NCBI GenBank assembly: GCA_036971475.1
Contig: JBAIZL010000002.1
Span: forward strand, 333,814,320-333,878,319
Reading direction: 5' to 3'
Length of the DNA stretch: 64,000 nt
Source: Prosapia bicincta
Taxonomy: Eukaryota > Arthropoda > Insecta > Hemiptera > Cercopidae
Shown here: piece after piece, positions 1 to 10,785 of the stretch
Layout of the letters: every line of letters starts with the position of its first letter
Numbering within the stretch: position 1 is the stretch's first letter
Notes under the pieces: generated by a model
Seen by the model: only the letters and a program-made list of their open reading frames with translations
Told to the model about the DNA's origin: nothing
Databases searched by the model: none
Translations under genes and position numbers: made by a program

Positions 1-444
1 GAGCTAAGCTAAACATGCGCTTAGTTAAATATAAAAAATACTATGAATGAGAAAACCACTACACTGTTAATGTTGTCATGATATATAAAGAGGTGTTATA
101 ACAGCCATACGGTCTGCGATATGAGCAGCAGTTACTAGCTGTGTTATAGATGGGCTAAGTGTAAAACGTAATCAAACTAGTCTAATAATAAACGGGTCAA
201 TCTTATTTATGCATTGAAGCCCTTACAGATAAGAAGGTAACCTCACTCTAACTTTATAAACATTAAAATTTAATTTAGACAATTCATTTTCGCGCATTCA
301 TAACCTGCCTGACTCGGTCAACACTCGGCTACTGGTGGATTTTGTATGGAGGCTAGTGAAGATTTCTTAAAAATAGTGAAAAGTGCATTAAAAAATTATT
401 TTTTGCATAAATATTGCGCCAAAAACTTATTCGTCAACACAATA

Positions 445-600
445 AACATTTTTCAATTCTTGAATTTTGTAGTCCATTACTTTCGGTGAATCTTAATTTA
501 TCACTTAAACAATAGTTTATGACTATCCGAATTTTCGATCGAATAGTCAAACTTAACTTTCGAAAGTTCGGATAGTCATAAACTATTGTTTAAGTGATTG
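445..600. repeat. Penelope-like terminal fragment with inverted repeat
   Basis: Arms at about 500-531 and 567-598 are inverted copies around a short AT-rich centre. The unit containing GTTTATGACTATCCGAA, and the preceding segment ending in TTTCGGTGAATCTTAA, recur at the 3' end of the Penelope-like element at 55380-55510 (opposite orientation) and at 40765-40895. I read it as a decayed terminal piece of that family. Confidence 0.6.
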
Positions 601-1924
601 ATAAACATTTCTTTTTATGTATTTTAATAAATTAATTATGATTGCTATTATATTTAAATCCTACAAAACCTTATTTATTCTAAATGAAATTTATTGAGGA
701 AAACTGTCACCGTCATAATAAATTTTACACTTGACGTTTTAACTTTATTATTTAACTAATTTTAAAATAAAAATATTTTCTAAAATTATTGTAAATATGA
801 AGAAATATTAGTATATATTCAATACGTATTACTGGTATAAAAATAATGTTTACTTACTCAAAAATTTAATCCAAAATTGAACAAAAAAATTAGAAAATCA
901 AAACAGGCATAAAAAAATAAAACTAAAACAAACTACATTCACACATTTTGAACACATGTGGTGTCCGTCCATCAGCTGATATATCCTACCGCTCCGAGCG
1001 CACCAGCACGACTGTTTACGGAACTAAGAACTTACTTCCGCTAGCAACGGTTCTCAAGCATGCGTACAATGAATCACACACCAGCTAATCTATACTAGAG
1101 TACAGTCGGGTGCAAAATTTACAGCACATTCGTAAATGCACTTCGCCAAATACCTCTTCACGACGATTATGAACTTCCGATATCATTCCCCACTCCCTTT
1201 CCAAAATACTTGTTTGACATTTTTTTTGGAATTCATTACTTCAAGAATTTGTTAATATTCGTGTGTTTATCTAGACTCTTAGTTTTGTTTTTAATAACAA
1301 ATACCCTCTAATTATTAAAAGGTATTAATACTAAAATATGTAACAATAGAGCATACTACAAAATATTAGTCACCAAAAAACAAAACCTTAATGCACATTT
1401 CACTAACATCATCTTCATGTTTCAACTAATCAGAAAACATCCTCAGTTCAGTTTGCCCTTTTGATGCTAGAGTGAGTTGTTTTGGTAAATAATTTCGTGA
1501 AAAACATGTCTGCTGAAAGATATCAATTAGTGGTGTACTTTGCCAAGTTATACCAATGGTAGAAAATTAAAAAAAAAAACCTCAAGATGTACAAAACAGA
1601 AACTTCATGTTTTAATTTGTTTTCATTTTATTCAGATATACCAATAAACAAAAAAATGCAGTTTCAAAAAGAGAAAGGAATAAAAATGTTTTCATTAATA
1701 TTACTGCTGTGTCTATATTTTAATGTTCATTTTAAGTGAATTTAATCTATTGAATTTTGTATACATTACCTTCCATAAAACTTTTACATTAGTTTATGAC
1801 TATCAGAACTTTAATTTTCTAAATTTGTTAAATGGATTTTTTCACATTTGAAATCAGAAAACTTGTCACGCTATTATAAAAGAGCGAAATCTTGTTGCTG
1901 TTCATGACGAGCTGGTTGTAAATG
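601..1924. other. Intergenic, no gene recognised
   Basis: AT-rich, with no credible coding frame. A less AT-rich patch at about 950-1200 (CpG-containing, few homopolymers) contrasts with its surroundings and could be a promoter or untranslated exon of a gene outside the window. Nothing in the sequence proves this. Confidence 0.4.
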
Positions 1925-1926
1925 AC

Positions 1927-2081
1927 AAATTACACTTTTGCTATTTGTTAACTAAAAGTTGTTAATTGTTAACTTACACTTGGAGGAAACATTTTCATCT
2001 TACAACTTACAAGTGTAAGTTAACAATTAACAACTTTTAGTTAACAAATGTCTGGTCGCAAGTAATAGAAAAAGTGTAATT
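1927..2081. repeat. Palindromic MITE-like hairpin
   Basis: Arms of about 39 bp at 1943-1981 and 2011-2049 are near-perfect inverted copies. An outer pair (AATTACACTTTT near 1927 and its complement near 2069-2081) extends the symmetry. No coding capacity; likely a small non-autonomous foldback or MITE. Confidence 0.65.
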
Positions 2082-2085
2082 ATAA

Positions 2086-2841
2086 GAGCCTCAATTTTCA
2101 TGGGGAATCCATTGAAATACATCCTAGTTATATGAAAAAAGTATTTGTAAATGGCAGAGAACAGTAATAACGATATAAAATACTATACCGCTAAAGACCC
2201 TATTGAAACCTACTTTTGTAACCCAATAATTTAAAGCAGATAACATGACACCAGGTGTAGAATTACCTAAAGCCCAACAAGTTAATAGGATAAAACTGCT
2301 TAGACAAACTAATAGGATTATAAGACAGAACTTTCAAGGCTTAAGAGGTTTGAACAATTAAAATAATCATCAGAAATATCATACCTAATAAATTAGCAAT
2401 GTAAAGGAATATTTTATGGCTTGGTTGAAGCCATTTATTACAAACTAATTATTAGGATTTAAGAGCACTCCAAATCACATTTAACCATAATGTATATTAC
2501 ACAAATTCTGCTCATGCTAGGTTGATAATGTCTTTTAGATTGGAGATTTATGTAATTCCTATTATGAGATTTTATTCTCTATTAATAGCAGAATTATAAC
2601 TTTTTTAGTAAAAAAAATTATTTTTAAAAGCCAGTTTTGATTTAAAATTTTGGAATATATAAGAAAAATATCATGGTAGGGTCTAGTTAGGACCCATTAA
2701 CAAGTAAACAAAATTTGGTTAAGATACCTTGAACAGTTTTTGTCTAATGTGTTTAAAAAAATTTAAAAGTTGTTTTTTGGTAGTCCTATAAAATGTACTG
2801 CACAACAAAACATTCTAAAATAAAATAGTGATTCAACTCAT
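2086..2841. other. Intergenic, nothing recognised
   Basis: AT-rich sequence with no coding frame or repeat shared with the rest of the window that I could find. Confidence 0.4.
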
Positions 2842-3024
2842 CTAATGTTCTCCTGCACTATATGTGGGGTTGTCTGGGTCCTCCTCAGCTGTAAACATGT
2901 TCTCTAACTTCCTTTTCACTAATGTCCTCTTGATTCTGATTTTCTCTTCCAAGTCAGTAACAGCTTTTTCAGCCTCAAACACCTGTTTGCTTAACAAATG
3001 ATTTTTTTTGGAAGCCACAACCAT
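2842..3024 (-). CDS. Candidate small protein or terminal exon, unrecognised
   Basis: A 60-codon minus-strand frame. Its composition is gene-like: charged and helix-prone, with a heptad-like central stretch (FEAEKAVTDLEEKIRIKRT) and an acidic tail ending in PTYSAGEH. An in-frame stop sits just upstream of the ATG, so the ATG could be a true start. Alternatively an acceptor-like AAACAG before GTGTTTGAGG would make it a terminal exon beginning about 46 bp further in. It is not part of any transposon type seen here, and I do not recognise the family. It is short and could be a chance frame. Confidence 0.45.
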   Translation of the reverse strand: MVVASKKNHLLSKQVFEAEKAVTDLEEKIRIKRTLVKRKLENMFTAEEDPDNPTYSAGEH

Positions 3025-4064
3025 ATTAAATTATTTAAGGATTTATTTGGATTTTACGACTTTCCTTTTAAAACATAGTAGTTCAGGATAAGTTGTTTAA
3101 AAATTGGCTTTAATAAAGAATTCTGATGGTCTCTGGCAGATGAAAATGTTTAGAGTGTGGCAAGCCCGACAGTTTTCTCCATGTCCTTATAGCTATGTGT
3201 ATTCCGCCTTATCGCAAGTCTATAAAAGCAGTGCATTTTCTATATAGCAGCTTCAGTAGGGCGATCTTGATCAGAAAGGGTTTTTTTGTATCAGAAAGTT
3301 TTCCTTTTGAGCTCAAGTAGCCTTTTCCCCATCCTTTTTTGGACATGCCAGTGCATTTCAGCTTACTAATTGGGGAATCCTATATGGTTTCAACTTCTGC
3401 TACTGATTTGTAAGCAGAACAATTGCTATCACCTAAATACTCAGTGTATTGAATATTCACTTTACTCAGTAATAAATATTTTGTTCATATTTAGTGTTAC
3501 ATATCACTGTAAATACGAAATTCCATAGATTAATAATCAACAATTAAAAATTCATAATAAAATATTTTTTGCGATTTAGAGTGCCTTTAAATAGATTCTC
3601 CATGAAAACATTTTGTGTAATAATGTAAATCAGAAACCTAACCTTCCAAATTAATTTTTTAAATACATTTTAGAATAAATTATGCATTTTCGAAAATGTC
3701 TGGTTTTAAAATATTATCACACCATTTACACAAAAGCTTTGTATTTCAATTAGTTTTTCCAAGTTTGTGAAAGCTATTAGATTATGCTATAATATTTCGT
3801 CTACAAACTTCATGAGCAGATAAATCAAAAGTTTAATTCAATAATTTAGATGTAATTCTTAATACTAAATGGAACCAACAGTAATCTAGATCATCAAGAA
3901 TTCTATTAAATGGCTTGATTATTTATAGTAAGTATAGCAATACTTACTGTAAGTTTTAATAAGTACAGTAAATCTATTTCCTTTATAAAGTTTATAATAA
4001 ATATTGTAAACTTTAAATAGATAGAATAGGCCTAGTGTATATAATATTGAAAATAATAAATTCA
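3025..4064. other. Intergenic, nothing recognised
   Basis: No credible coding frame. A stretch near 3120-3440 is less AT-rich and might be a decayed element, but no domain could be read in any frame. Confidence 0.35.
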
Positions 4065-4352
4065 CTTACACTTTTAAATGTTTTTAACCTTGCCTATAGT
4101 AGCACTTACTTTGCTTGTTGAGGACGGCCGTTTCGGGAGTTGTGTCCCTTTGTCAACTCAGACCGTAACTGATCCCACCCCCACCCTAACCTACGTAAAC
4201 CTTGAGATCAGTTACGGTCTGAGTTGACAAAGGGACACAACTCTCGAAACGGCCGCCCTCAACAAGCAAAGTAAGTGCTACTATAGGCAAGGTTAAAAAC
4301 ATTTAAAAGTGTGATTACTAGTAGCTCACGCGAAGATGGAATCAACAAATGT
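4065..4352. mobile_element. Foldback element, family A copy 1
   Basis: A 288-bp element flanked by an 11-bp direct repeat TAATAAATTCA (4054-4064 and 4353-4363). It consists of two long, nearly perfect inverted arms meeting near 4180, followed by a one-sided tail (about 40 nt, ending GATGGAATCAACAAATGT) with no inverted partner. The arms carry GCCTATAGTAGCACTTAC and a GC-rich block with GGACGGCCGTTTCGG. Copies with comparable duplications are at 23190-23701 and 47240-47564. Long inverted arms plus 9-12 bp target duplications suggest a Mutator-like non-autonomous element; the superfamily is inference. Confidence 0.8.
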
Positions 4353-5544
4353 TAATAAATTCAATTTGAAATAAAAAAGAAGTACAGTACAAACTGTAGT
4401 GAACAAAAGAAAACAATACAATACATAGTTTCATTTTATTGGAAATAATCCATTATATTTCTATTAATTTTCTCAATTTAGTTATTTTTTTTTTTTAGAA
4501 AGTAAACTGGGCCAGATCATCCAGACATTTGAAGTCAGGATGAGGTTCTACTTTTATTATGGCCTAGAAATATGATTCTGGTAAACTGAAAATTTTTAAT
4601 CTCTTGTTCCTCAAGGGAGGAATATTTTCTCTAATTTGGTAATCAATAAATTATAATTTCTTTCATTTAACACTTAAAATTAAATTTGTACAAATGTTTT
4701 CATAATTTTATAGTAGACTCTCAGATTAAGTTCACATGCAGAACTGAGCCTTGTTGAATTACTGCAATTTAAATAAAAATGCAGATATTTTTTATTAAAA
4801 CTTTTAATCTATTAACAATAAATAACAGTACTAAACAAGTATTAATATATCTAAAACTCAACTTCAAAAATAAAAGAAAACTTCTTTGCTTATTTTTAAT
4901 CTCAGAAGATTTTAGAGTTTATTTAAACCAGAAAATATTACTTCCAATAGAATATTTTGACTAATAAAACAAATTCTGTGTGCTACTCCTTGAACAATCC
5001 CTATGCCTTTGAAGCAAGGCTCTGATATTCAAGCAAGCCTACTGCTGATATTCAACAATTTTCCATTTATGAATGCCATAGGATTTTTCGTATCAAAAGG
5101 TGCTAAAATCTATCCATTCTTTTAGGAATAGGAAATGTGAGATTATGATGAGACGCCTTTTTGATGGAAGCATTTACTCCTACCTTGTAGACAAATGTTT
5201 TGATGGTTTAAAGTCTGCAGAACAGTCAGTGCCAAGACTAATGGTGTAGATAACACCCCCTAGTAACCTTTGCAGCATAATGAGATTCATCCCTATCTGT
5301 CAGCTCCAGTAGCCATAATTATTTGTACTTATAATTACAGTACTAAAACATTGAATTTGGAGAGATTTGAATATGGAAGAGATTTAGGAGAGTTTGATGC
5401 TAATACCATTATAGAAATTCCCTGTAGGTTTAATTTGTTCAATTTTATCTCACCTTACACACAGTAAAGTATTTTCAGAAATTATTGAAAAAGCGGATAA
5501 ATATAAAAACCTTGCCACTCTTTTCTGGAAAGTTTTTCTAAGTA
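4353..5544. other. Intergenic, nothing firmly recognised
   Basis: AT-rich. A stretch at about 4990-5480 looks less random, but no domain could be read from it on either strand. Confidence 0.35.
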
Positions 5545-5848
5545 CAGTAGTCTCAATAATTCTAGTTAGATGGGACCGAGACCCCCTCGGATTACCGAAA
5601 ACTCAGATTACACTCCTGCGCATTAGAAAAAATAGGGGTTTTAATGAATCCTAATACCATAATTAAAATTGGACTAAATAAGTTGAAAACCAACTCATTT
5701 CCTTTGCATACCGTATTGATTTAAACATATCTTGGAAGCCCAACTTATTTCCTTTGCATACCGTATGGCTATAAACATTTCATGGAAGCCCGACCTATTA
5801 TTTTCTTTCAAATAGATAAAATAGGATCAAATAGACGAGACTCTGCTG
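5545..5848. mobile_element. Tigger/pogo-type MITE
   Basis: A 304-bp element flanked by TA dinucleotides. The left end starts CAGTAGTCTCAA and the right end finishes GAGACTCTGCTG. The left subterminal block GGGACCGAGACCCCCTCGG and the right part (CATTTCATGGAAGCCCGAC) recur in the 705-bp copy at 56312-57016. An inverted copy of the left block ends the decayed transposase element near 10480. TA duplication and CAGT-type termini are characteristic of pogo/Tigger elements. Confidence 0.8.
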
Positions 5849-5914
5849 TATAAATAAGTCTTCAAACTAAAATACATTCATAAAAGTAGGTTTTTGTAAT
5901 AAATAATCAATGTG

Positions 5915-6120
5915 TAACTGAATGAATACTTTTGAACTTACTTGCTAATACATTTTCAAACAATTGCTTCACTGATGAAGCCGACCCGCTACTCTGTCTC
6001 GGCCTCGTCAATGAAATGATTGTTTCAAAACACGTCAGCAAGCAAGTTCAACACCATCCACTCAGCTACACAATAATTGTTTATAATTTAATCAGTGAAT
6101 TCAAGATGATTACAACAAGC
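5915..6120. repeat. Foldback element, family B copy 1
   Basis: Inverted arms (a left arm with ACTTACTTGCTAATACATTTT and a right arm with CAAAACACGTCAGCAAGCAAG) surround a GC-richer centre. They are followed by a one-sided tail GTGAATTCAAGATGATTAC. The same organisation is at 24324-24559, and the tail recurs at 32570-32592. Confidence 0.65.
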
Positions 6121-6734
6121 AACTTTTTTTAATGGTTTACAACATGAATATTATTTTTATTTTTCAAGTTATGATCCCACTATTAAAAGTAATGAATGCA
6201 GTTACACAGGGCAACATAAAAAATATTTTCCTATACTTTAGTGTTTTGTTCTACCCCACAAGTCAGGACCAATATTTATATACATCTTCTAAAATAGTTC
6301 TGCATTGATTAATGGTAAAATCAATAGTTTTTCTCCTACTGTGGATCGAAACAATCCCTTCTATTGTGGAGGTACTAAATAGTTTTAAAATTTATCAAGA
6401 CACCTGGGACTTTTTTATAATTTTAAAGTAGAAAACTGTTTTTTAGATAAGATCTTTTGAAGTGGGAGTCTGCTATCTTGAGGGAACTAAATGTATAAAG
6501 TGTCATCTAAAAGAAGTCACTAGTTTTTTCATTTTTCTGTCAACACTCTTCCTATTCAATTTTTGTAAAATCAACTGAAATATGTCTTACAGCAAAAAAT
6601 TTAATTAAATTAAAAATTGTTTCTCCATTGACTAGTTTCTTACTTATTTTGGATTCATCAACCACATTTGTTTTTCCCATTTGAGGTAAATTGTATTATA
6701 TATATATAATACTTTTTTCTCTTTCTTGACTGAA

Positions 6735-6912
6735 GAAGATCATGTTGATCGAAATATTTCAAATAAAAGTGTATTAAGTGTTTTATATGTGCTTATTTCC
6801 AAGAGATTGCAGTTTTGGACTATTGCCTTTAGGTAAGTCTGTCAGTCTCCTATCAAGTCCAAAAATTCCTAAATAAGCTTTAAGCTCTACTAGAACTAAC
6901 CTAAAAATATTT
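6735..6912. repeat. Dispersed repeat, copy 1
   Basis: About 175 bp shared in the same orientation with 10533-10705 at high identity, including GTAAGTCTGTCAGTCTCCTA and AAGCTTTAAGCTCTACTAG. Both copies are followed by long (AT)n runs. Probably the 3' part of a retroelement whose tail seeded the microsatellite; the family is not identified. Confidence 0.7.
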
Positions 6913-6991
6913 AACCTAAATGTTTTAACCTTTTCCTGCTCTTACTCTTATTCCTTTGTGTTATTTGTATCTGTCCAACTGTCCTATCTTT

Positions 6992-6992
6992 T

Positions 6993-7070
<78 letters not shown>

Positions 7071-7188
7071 TTGATATTTAACGTTATCCATTGTTTTTCC
7101 GTTGCACTGACTTTATGAAGTTAATATATTACTATTGTAAGTAATTTTATTAACTTAAAAAAATTACTTACAACAGTAATATATTAAC

Positions 7189-7247
<59 letters not shown>
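6992..7247. repeat. (AT)n microsatellites around a hairpin
   Basis: Two (AT)n tracts (about 6992-7067 and 7193-7246) flank an inverted repeat at about 7115-7192, whose arms of roughly 34 bp carry GAAGTTAATATATTACTATT and its near complement. The region can form large cruciforms. No coding content. Confidence 0.85.
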
Positions 7248-7250
<3 letters not shown>

Positions 7251-8276
7251 ACACTCATTTATTCTCCAGTAATTCAAAAGTTTATTTGACTACTATTATT
7301 TTGCTAATACTTATAGTCATCTATATGTAGAATTATATAGTGACTAGACCTTTACATGCATATTAGGTTTTATAAATTTTGTCTTTCAAATTCATTGAGT
7401 GAAATTATGCTTGGATATTCAGATTACAAAGACTTTACTAAACCATTTAGTAATTGAGTTTAAAAAATATAATAATAACAATAACTAATCATTATAGAGA
7501 AAATACTGTCTCATGGGTGTATTTAAATCCTGGAAATAACAAAGAATTTATCCAAAAGCAATAGTAAATTTAAGATCTTTGCTAGAATTAGCAACTTTAT
7601 TTTAATAGACATCATATAGGCTGAATGGGTTTGTGCAGAAACCTAGAAATAAGTAACTGCATGATCAGGTAGAAGTCTGTAAAATATTGACAACTGCTGT
7701 AGTATAGTATTACAGTTATTTTCTGAATTTGAAGCGAATTCACTAGAAATATGTGTTAAATAAAGTCATAACGTACATTATATAATCAGTAGCTAAAAAC
7801 TAGAAATACAAATAGCTCAAAAACTTGATCTGTAAGGGTAGATACAAATTGAACATACCTTGCCTGTAAAATATCAGTAACTCATATGTAAAATCAGTAT
7901 GCAAAAACAAAAATTTATTTCACTGTCTTTAAACAAAAGTTATTGATCATTAAAGGATACAAGAATCACCTAATCACGATGTTATAAATAAGGGAAGAAA
8001 ATTGGCTCAGGTAAGGATGATTAGAGAATCATAAAGAAATAATGCATATTCTCATTCCCAAATTTTGTTTTAATAATATCTTGTAAAACTTTCCTTAAAG
8101 TTTATCCAACACTCTGATCATAAACTGTGCACAACCGAATGTCTCCACCCAGATCCAATGGGGGCAAACACAACAAACTCCCACAGCATACAGAATTTGC
8201 AGTACACTATACAGAAAACATTGTTTAGAAAATTAAGTATTATATCGTAATCAAAGTAATGAAAAATAGATGCTTA
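7248..8276. other. Intergenic, nothing recognised
   Basis: No coding frame recognised. The 5' end of the Tigger element whose transposase relic starts near 8290 was looked for here; no CAGT-type terminus was found. Confidence 0.4.
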
Positions 8277-8279
8277 CTT

Positions 8280-8676
8280 CTACATCAAAAAATACCTTTT
8301 AAAAGACAGTTTAACATTATCTGACCTACGAAAATGAGGAAGATAAAAAAATTGTCCTACCAATAAAACATGTTTTACTGGACTGTTTTTTAATAAGTTT
8401 CTGCTCAAAACTGAAGAGTTTTTAAAAGCAATGAATTTGCCTCTAAAGGCTATTTTACTATTAGACAATGCACCGTCGCATCCCGATGAATATCAAACTG
8501 TGCTCTGTTGATATCGATTGTTAATATCTTTCTGCAAATGTTACAAGCCTAATCCACCCGATGGATCAGTGTGTTCTGGAACATATAAAAAAATACACAC
8601 GTTGCCTTATAGAATCTCTCTTTGAAGCGACTGAAGGGGTAGAAAGCATTGTAGACTTTCTATAAAAAATTACGGT
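8280..8676 (+). pseudogene. Tigger/pogo transposase relic, DDE core
   Basis: Plus-strand reading across small disruptions gives the hallmarks of a Tigger/jerky-type DDE superfamily-1 transposase: a segment like TGLFFNKFLLKTEEFLKAM, then LLLDNAPSHPDE (second catalytic Asp in the DNAPSHP motif), then NVTSLIHPMDQCVLEHIKK. The N-terminal DNA-binding half and the left terminus are missing. The following WIAEYW segment continues directly into the 76-bp tandem array. The element is dead. It matters as the source of the array at 8677-9890. Confidence 0.85.
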
Positions 8677-9890
8677 TAAGGGAGTTGTGTACTGGATAGC
8701 CGAATACTGGAACAAAATAAAAGATGAAACATCATGTAAGTGGTGGAATAGTTAAGGAAGTTGTGTACTGGATAGCCGAATAATGGAACAAAATAAAAGA
8801 TGAAACCTCATGTAAGTGGTGGAATAGTTAAGCAAGTTGTGTACTGGAAGCCGAATAATGGAACAAAATAAAAGATGAAACATCATGTAAGTGGTGGAAT
8901 AGTTAAGGAAGTTGTGTACTGGATAGCCGAATAATGGAACAAAATAAAAGATGAAACATCATGTAAGTGGTGGAATAGTTAAGCAAGTTGTGTACTGGAT
9001 AGCCGAATAATGGAACAAAATAAAAGATGAACATCATGTAAGTGGTGGAATAGTTAAGGAAGTTGTGTACTGGATAGCCAAATAATGGAACAAAATAAAA
9101 GATGAAACATCATGTAAGTGGTGGAATAGTTAAGGAAGTTGTGTACTGGATAGCCGAATAATGGAACAAAATAAAAGATGAAACATCATGTAAGTGGTGG
9201 AATAGTTAAGGAAGTTGTGTACTGGATAGCCGAATAATGGAACAAAATAAAAGATGAAACATCATGTAAGTGGTGGAATAGTTAAGCAAGTTGTGTACTG
9301 GATAGCCGAATAATGGAACAAAATAAAAGATGAACATCATGTAAGTGGTGGAATAGTTAAGGAAGTTGTGTACTGGATAGCCAAATAATGGAACAAAATA
9401 AAAGATGAAACATCATGTAAATGGTGGAATAGTTAAGGAAGTTGTGTACTGGATAGCCGAATAATGGATAGCCGAATAATGGAACAAAATAAAAGATGAA
9501 ACATCATGTAAGTGATGGAATAGTTAAGGGAGTTGTGTACTGGATAGCCGAATAAAGGAACAAAATAAAAGATGAAACATCATGTAAGTGGTGGAATAGT
9601 TAAGGGAGTTGTGTACTGGATAGCCGAATAATGGAACAAAATAAAAGATGAAACATCATGTATATGGTGGAATAGTTAAGGAAGTTGTGAATTGGATAGC
9701 CGAATAATGAAACAAAATAAAAGATGAAACATCATGTAAGTGGTGGAATAGTTAAGGAAGTTGTGTACTGGATAGCCGAATAATGGAACAAAATAAAAGA
9801 TGAAACATCATGTAAGTGGTGGAATAGTTAAGGAAGTTGTGTACTGGATAGCCGAATAATGGAACAAAATAAAAGATGAAACATCAGGAA
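8677..9890 (+). repeat. 76-bp tandem array derived from transposase coding
   Basis: About 16 tandem copies of a 76-bp unit (one has an extra 15-bp internal duplication; a few have 1-3 bp deletions). The unit encodes a Tigger transposase segment, VVYWIAE-x-WNKIKDE. The first copy keeps an intact tyrosine codon (GAA TAC TGG). Nearly all later copies have TAA there, so the array expanded from a stop-bearing copy. As 76 is not a multiple of 3, it cannot be an extended coding region. Variants GCAAG, GATGAACATC and GCCAAATAATGG recur together every four units, so a higher-order repeat of about 300 bp is visible. Confidence 0.9.
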
Positions 9891-10200
9891 TAAAATCCTG
9901 TCATAACAAAACTGTTGACTGTGTTATTGATCCAAAATAAGAAACAGATTTGACACTTCTTATCAAGAAACGTCTAAGTTGTGAAAATTCCAATTGGAAC
10001 CATTTGAGATAACAGATGTTTTGATTATTGAAATGGTAGAAAAAACTACTGAAGGCAGTGATGAAGAGAATGAAGATGATGGTTCGACCAAGACAGTACA
10101 AAAAGGTAAATTAGTCACAGTGAAGGAACGGCTGCACTGTGCTATATTGAACAACAGACAGATACCACGCCAACAGATGTGCTTCTTCTGCTGAGAGGTC
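9891..10200 (+). pseudogene. Tigger transposase relic, C-terminal part
   Basis: After the array the frame continues as PFEITDVLIIEMVE, followed by an acidic stretch (DEENEDDG) and ERLHCAILNN. Such acidic sequence is usual near the C terminus of Tigger-type proteins. Several stops separate it from the DDE core. A subterminal block near 10420-10475 is the inverted counterpart of the left end of the MITE at 5545. Confidence 0.6.
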
Positions 10201-10394
10201 TACACGATACCGTAGCACGAAAACAATCTGATAAATAAACACAGAAGAGATAACTTTTTCCAAAAAATGTAGCAACCGTGATAAACAATGTACTCCAAAG
10301 AAACATTAAATTATGTAAGTACTGTAATCAATAAAGTTCTATAAATGTATTTGATAGATTCTTAATTACACTATTAGGGTTCATTAGAACTCTT

Positions 10395-10482
10395 TTTTTC
10401 CTAATGTACAGATTCCTTGTAATCCGAATTTTGGTAATCTGAGGTGGTTTCGGTCCCATCTACCTCGAATTATATATAAACT
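10395..10482. repeat. Right terminal region of decayed Tigger element
   Basis: The reverse complement includes GATGGGACCGAAACCACCTC followed by GATTACCAAAATTCGG. It matches the left subterminal part of the MITEs at 5545 and 56312 (GGGACCGAGACCCCCTCGG). The very end is diverged and the CAGT terminus is not clear. Confidence 0.65.
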
Positions 10483-10532
10483 CTTTTTAAATTAAATTTT
10501 TTAAATTTTTTTTTTATTGATAGATAATTGTA

Positions 10533-10702
10533 TGATCGAAATATTTCAATAGTGAAATGTGTTTTTATTTGTATTATTTATTTATTTTTAAGAGATTGCA
10601 GTTTCGGACTACTGCCACTAGGTAAGTCTGTCAGTCTCCTATCCAGTCCAAAAATTCCTATATAAGCTTTAAGCTCTACTAGAACTAACCTTATAAAAAT
10701 AA

Positions 10703-10705
<3 letters not shown>
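10533..10705. repeat. Dispersed repeat, copy 2
   Basis: Second copy of the repeat at 6735-6912, same orientation. It is again followed by an (AT)n tract. Confidence 0.7.

Positions 10706-10785
<80 letters not shown>
10706..10785. repeat. (AT)n microsatellite
   Basis: Uninterrupted AT dinucleotide run directly after the dispersed repeat, as in the copy near 6992. Confidence 0.9.

Noticed and set aside
8677..9890. CRISPR-like array of regular repeats
   Set aside because: The units are directly contiguous with no unique spacers and derive from transposase coding sequence in a eukaryotic genome.
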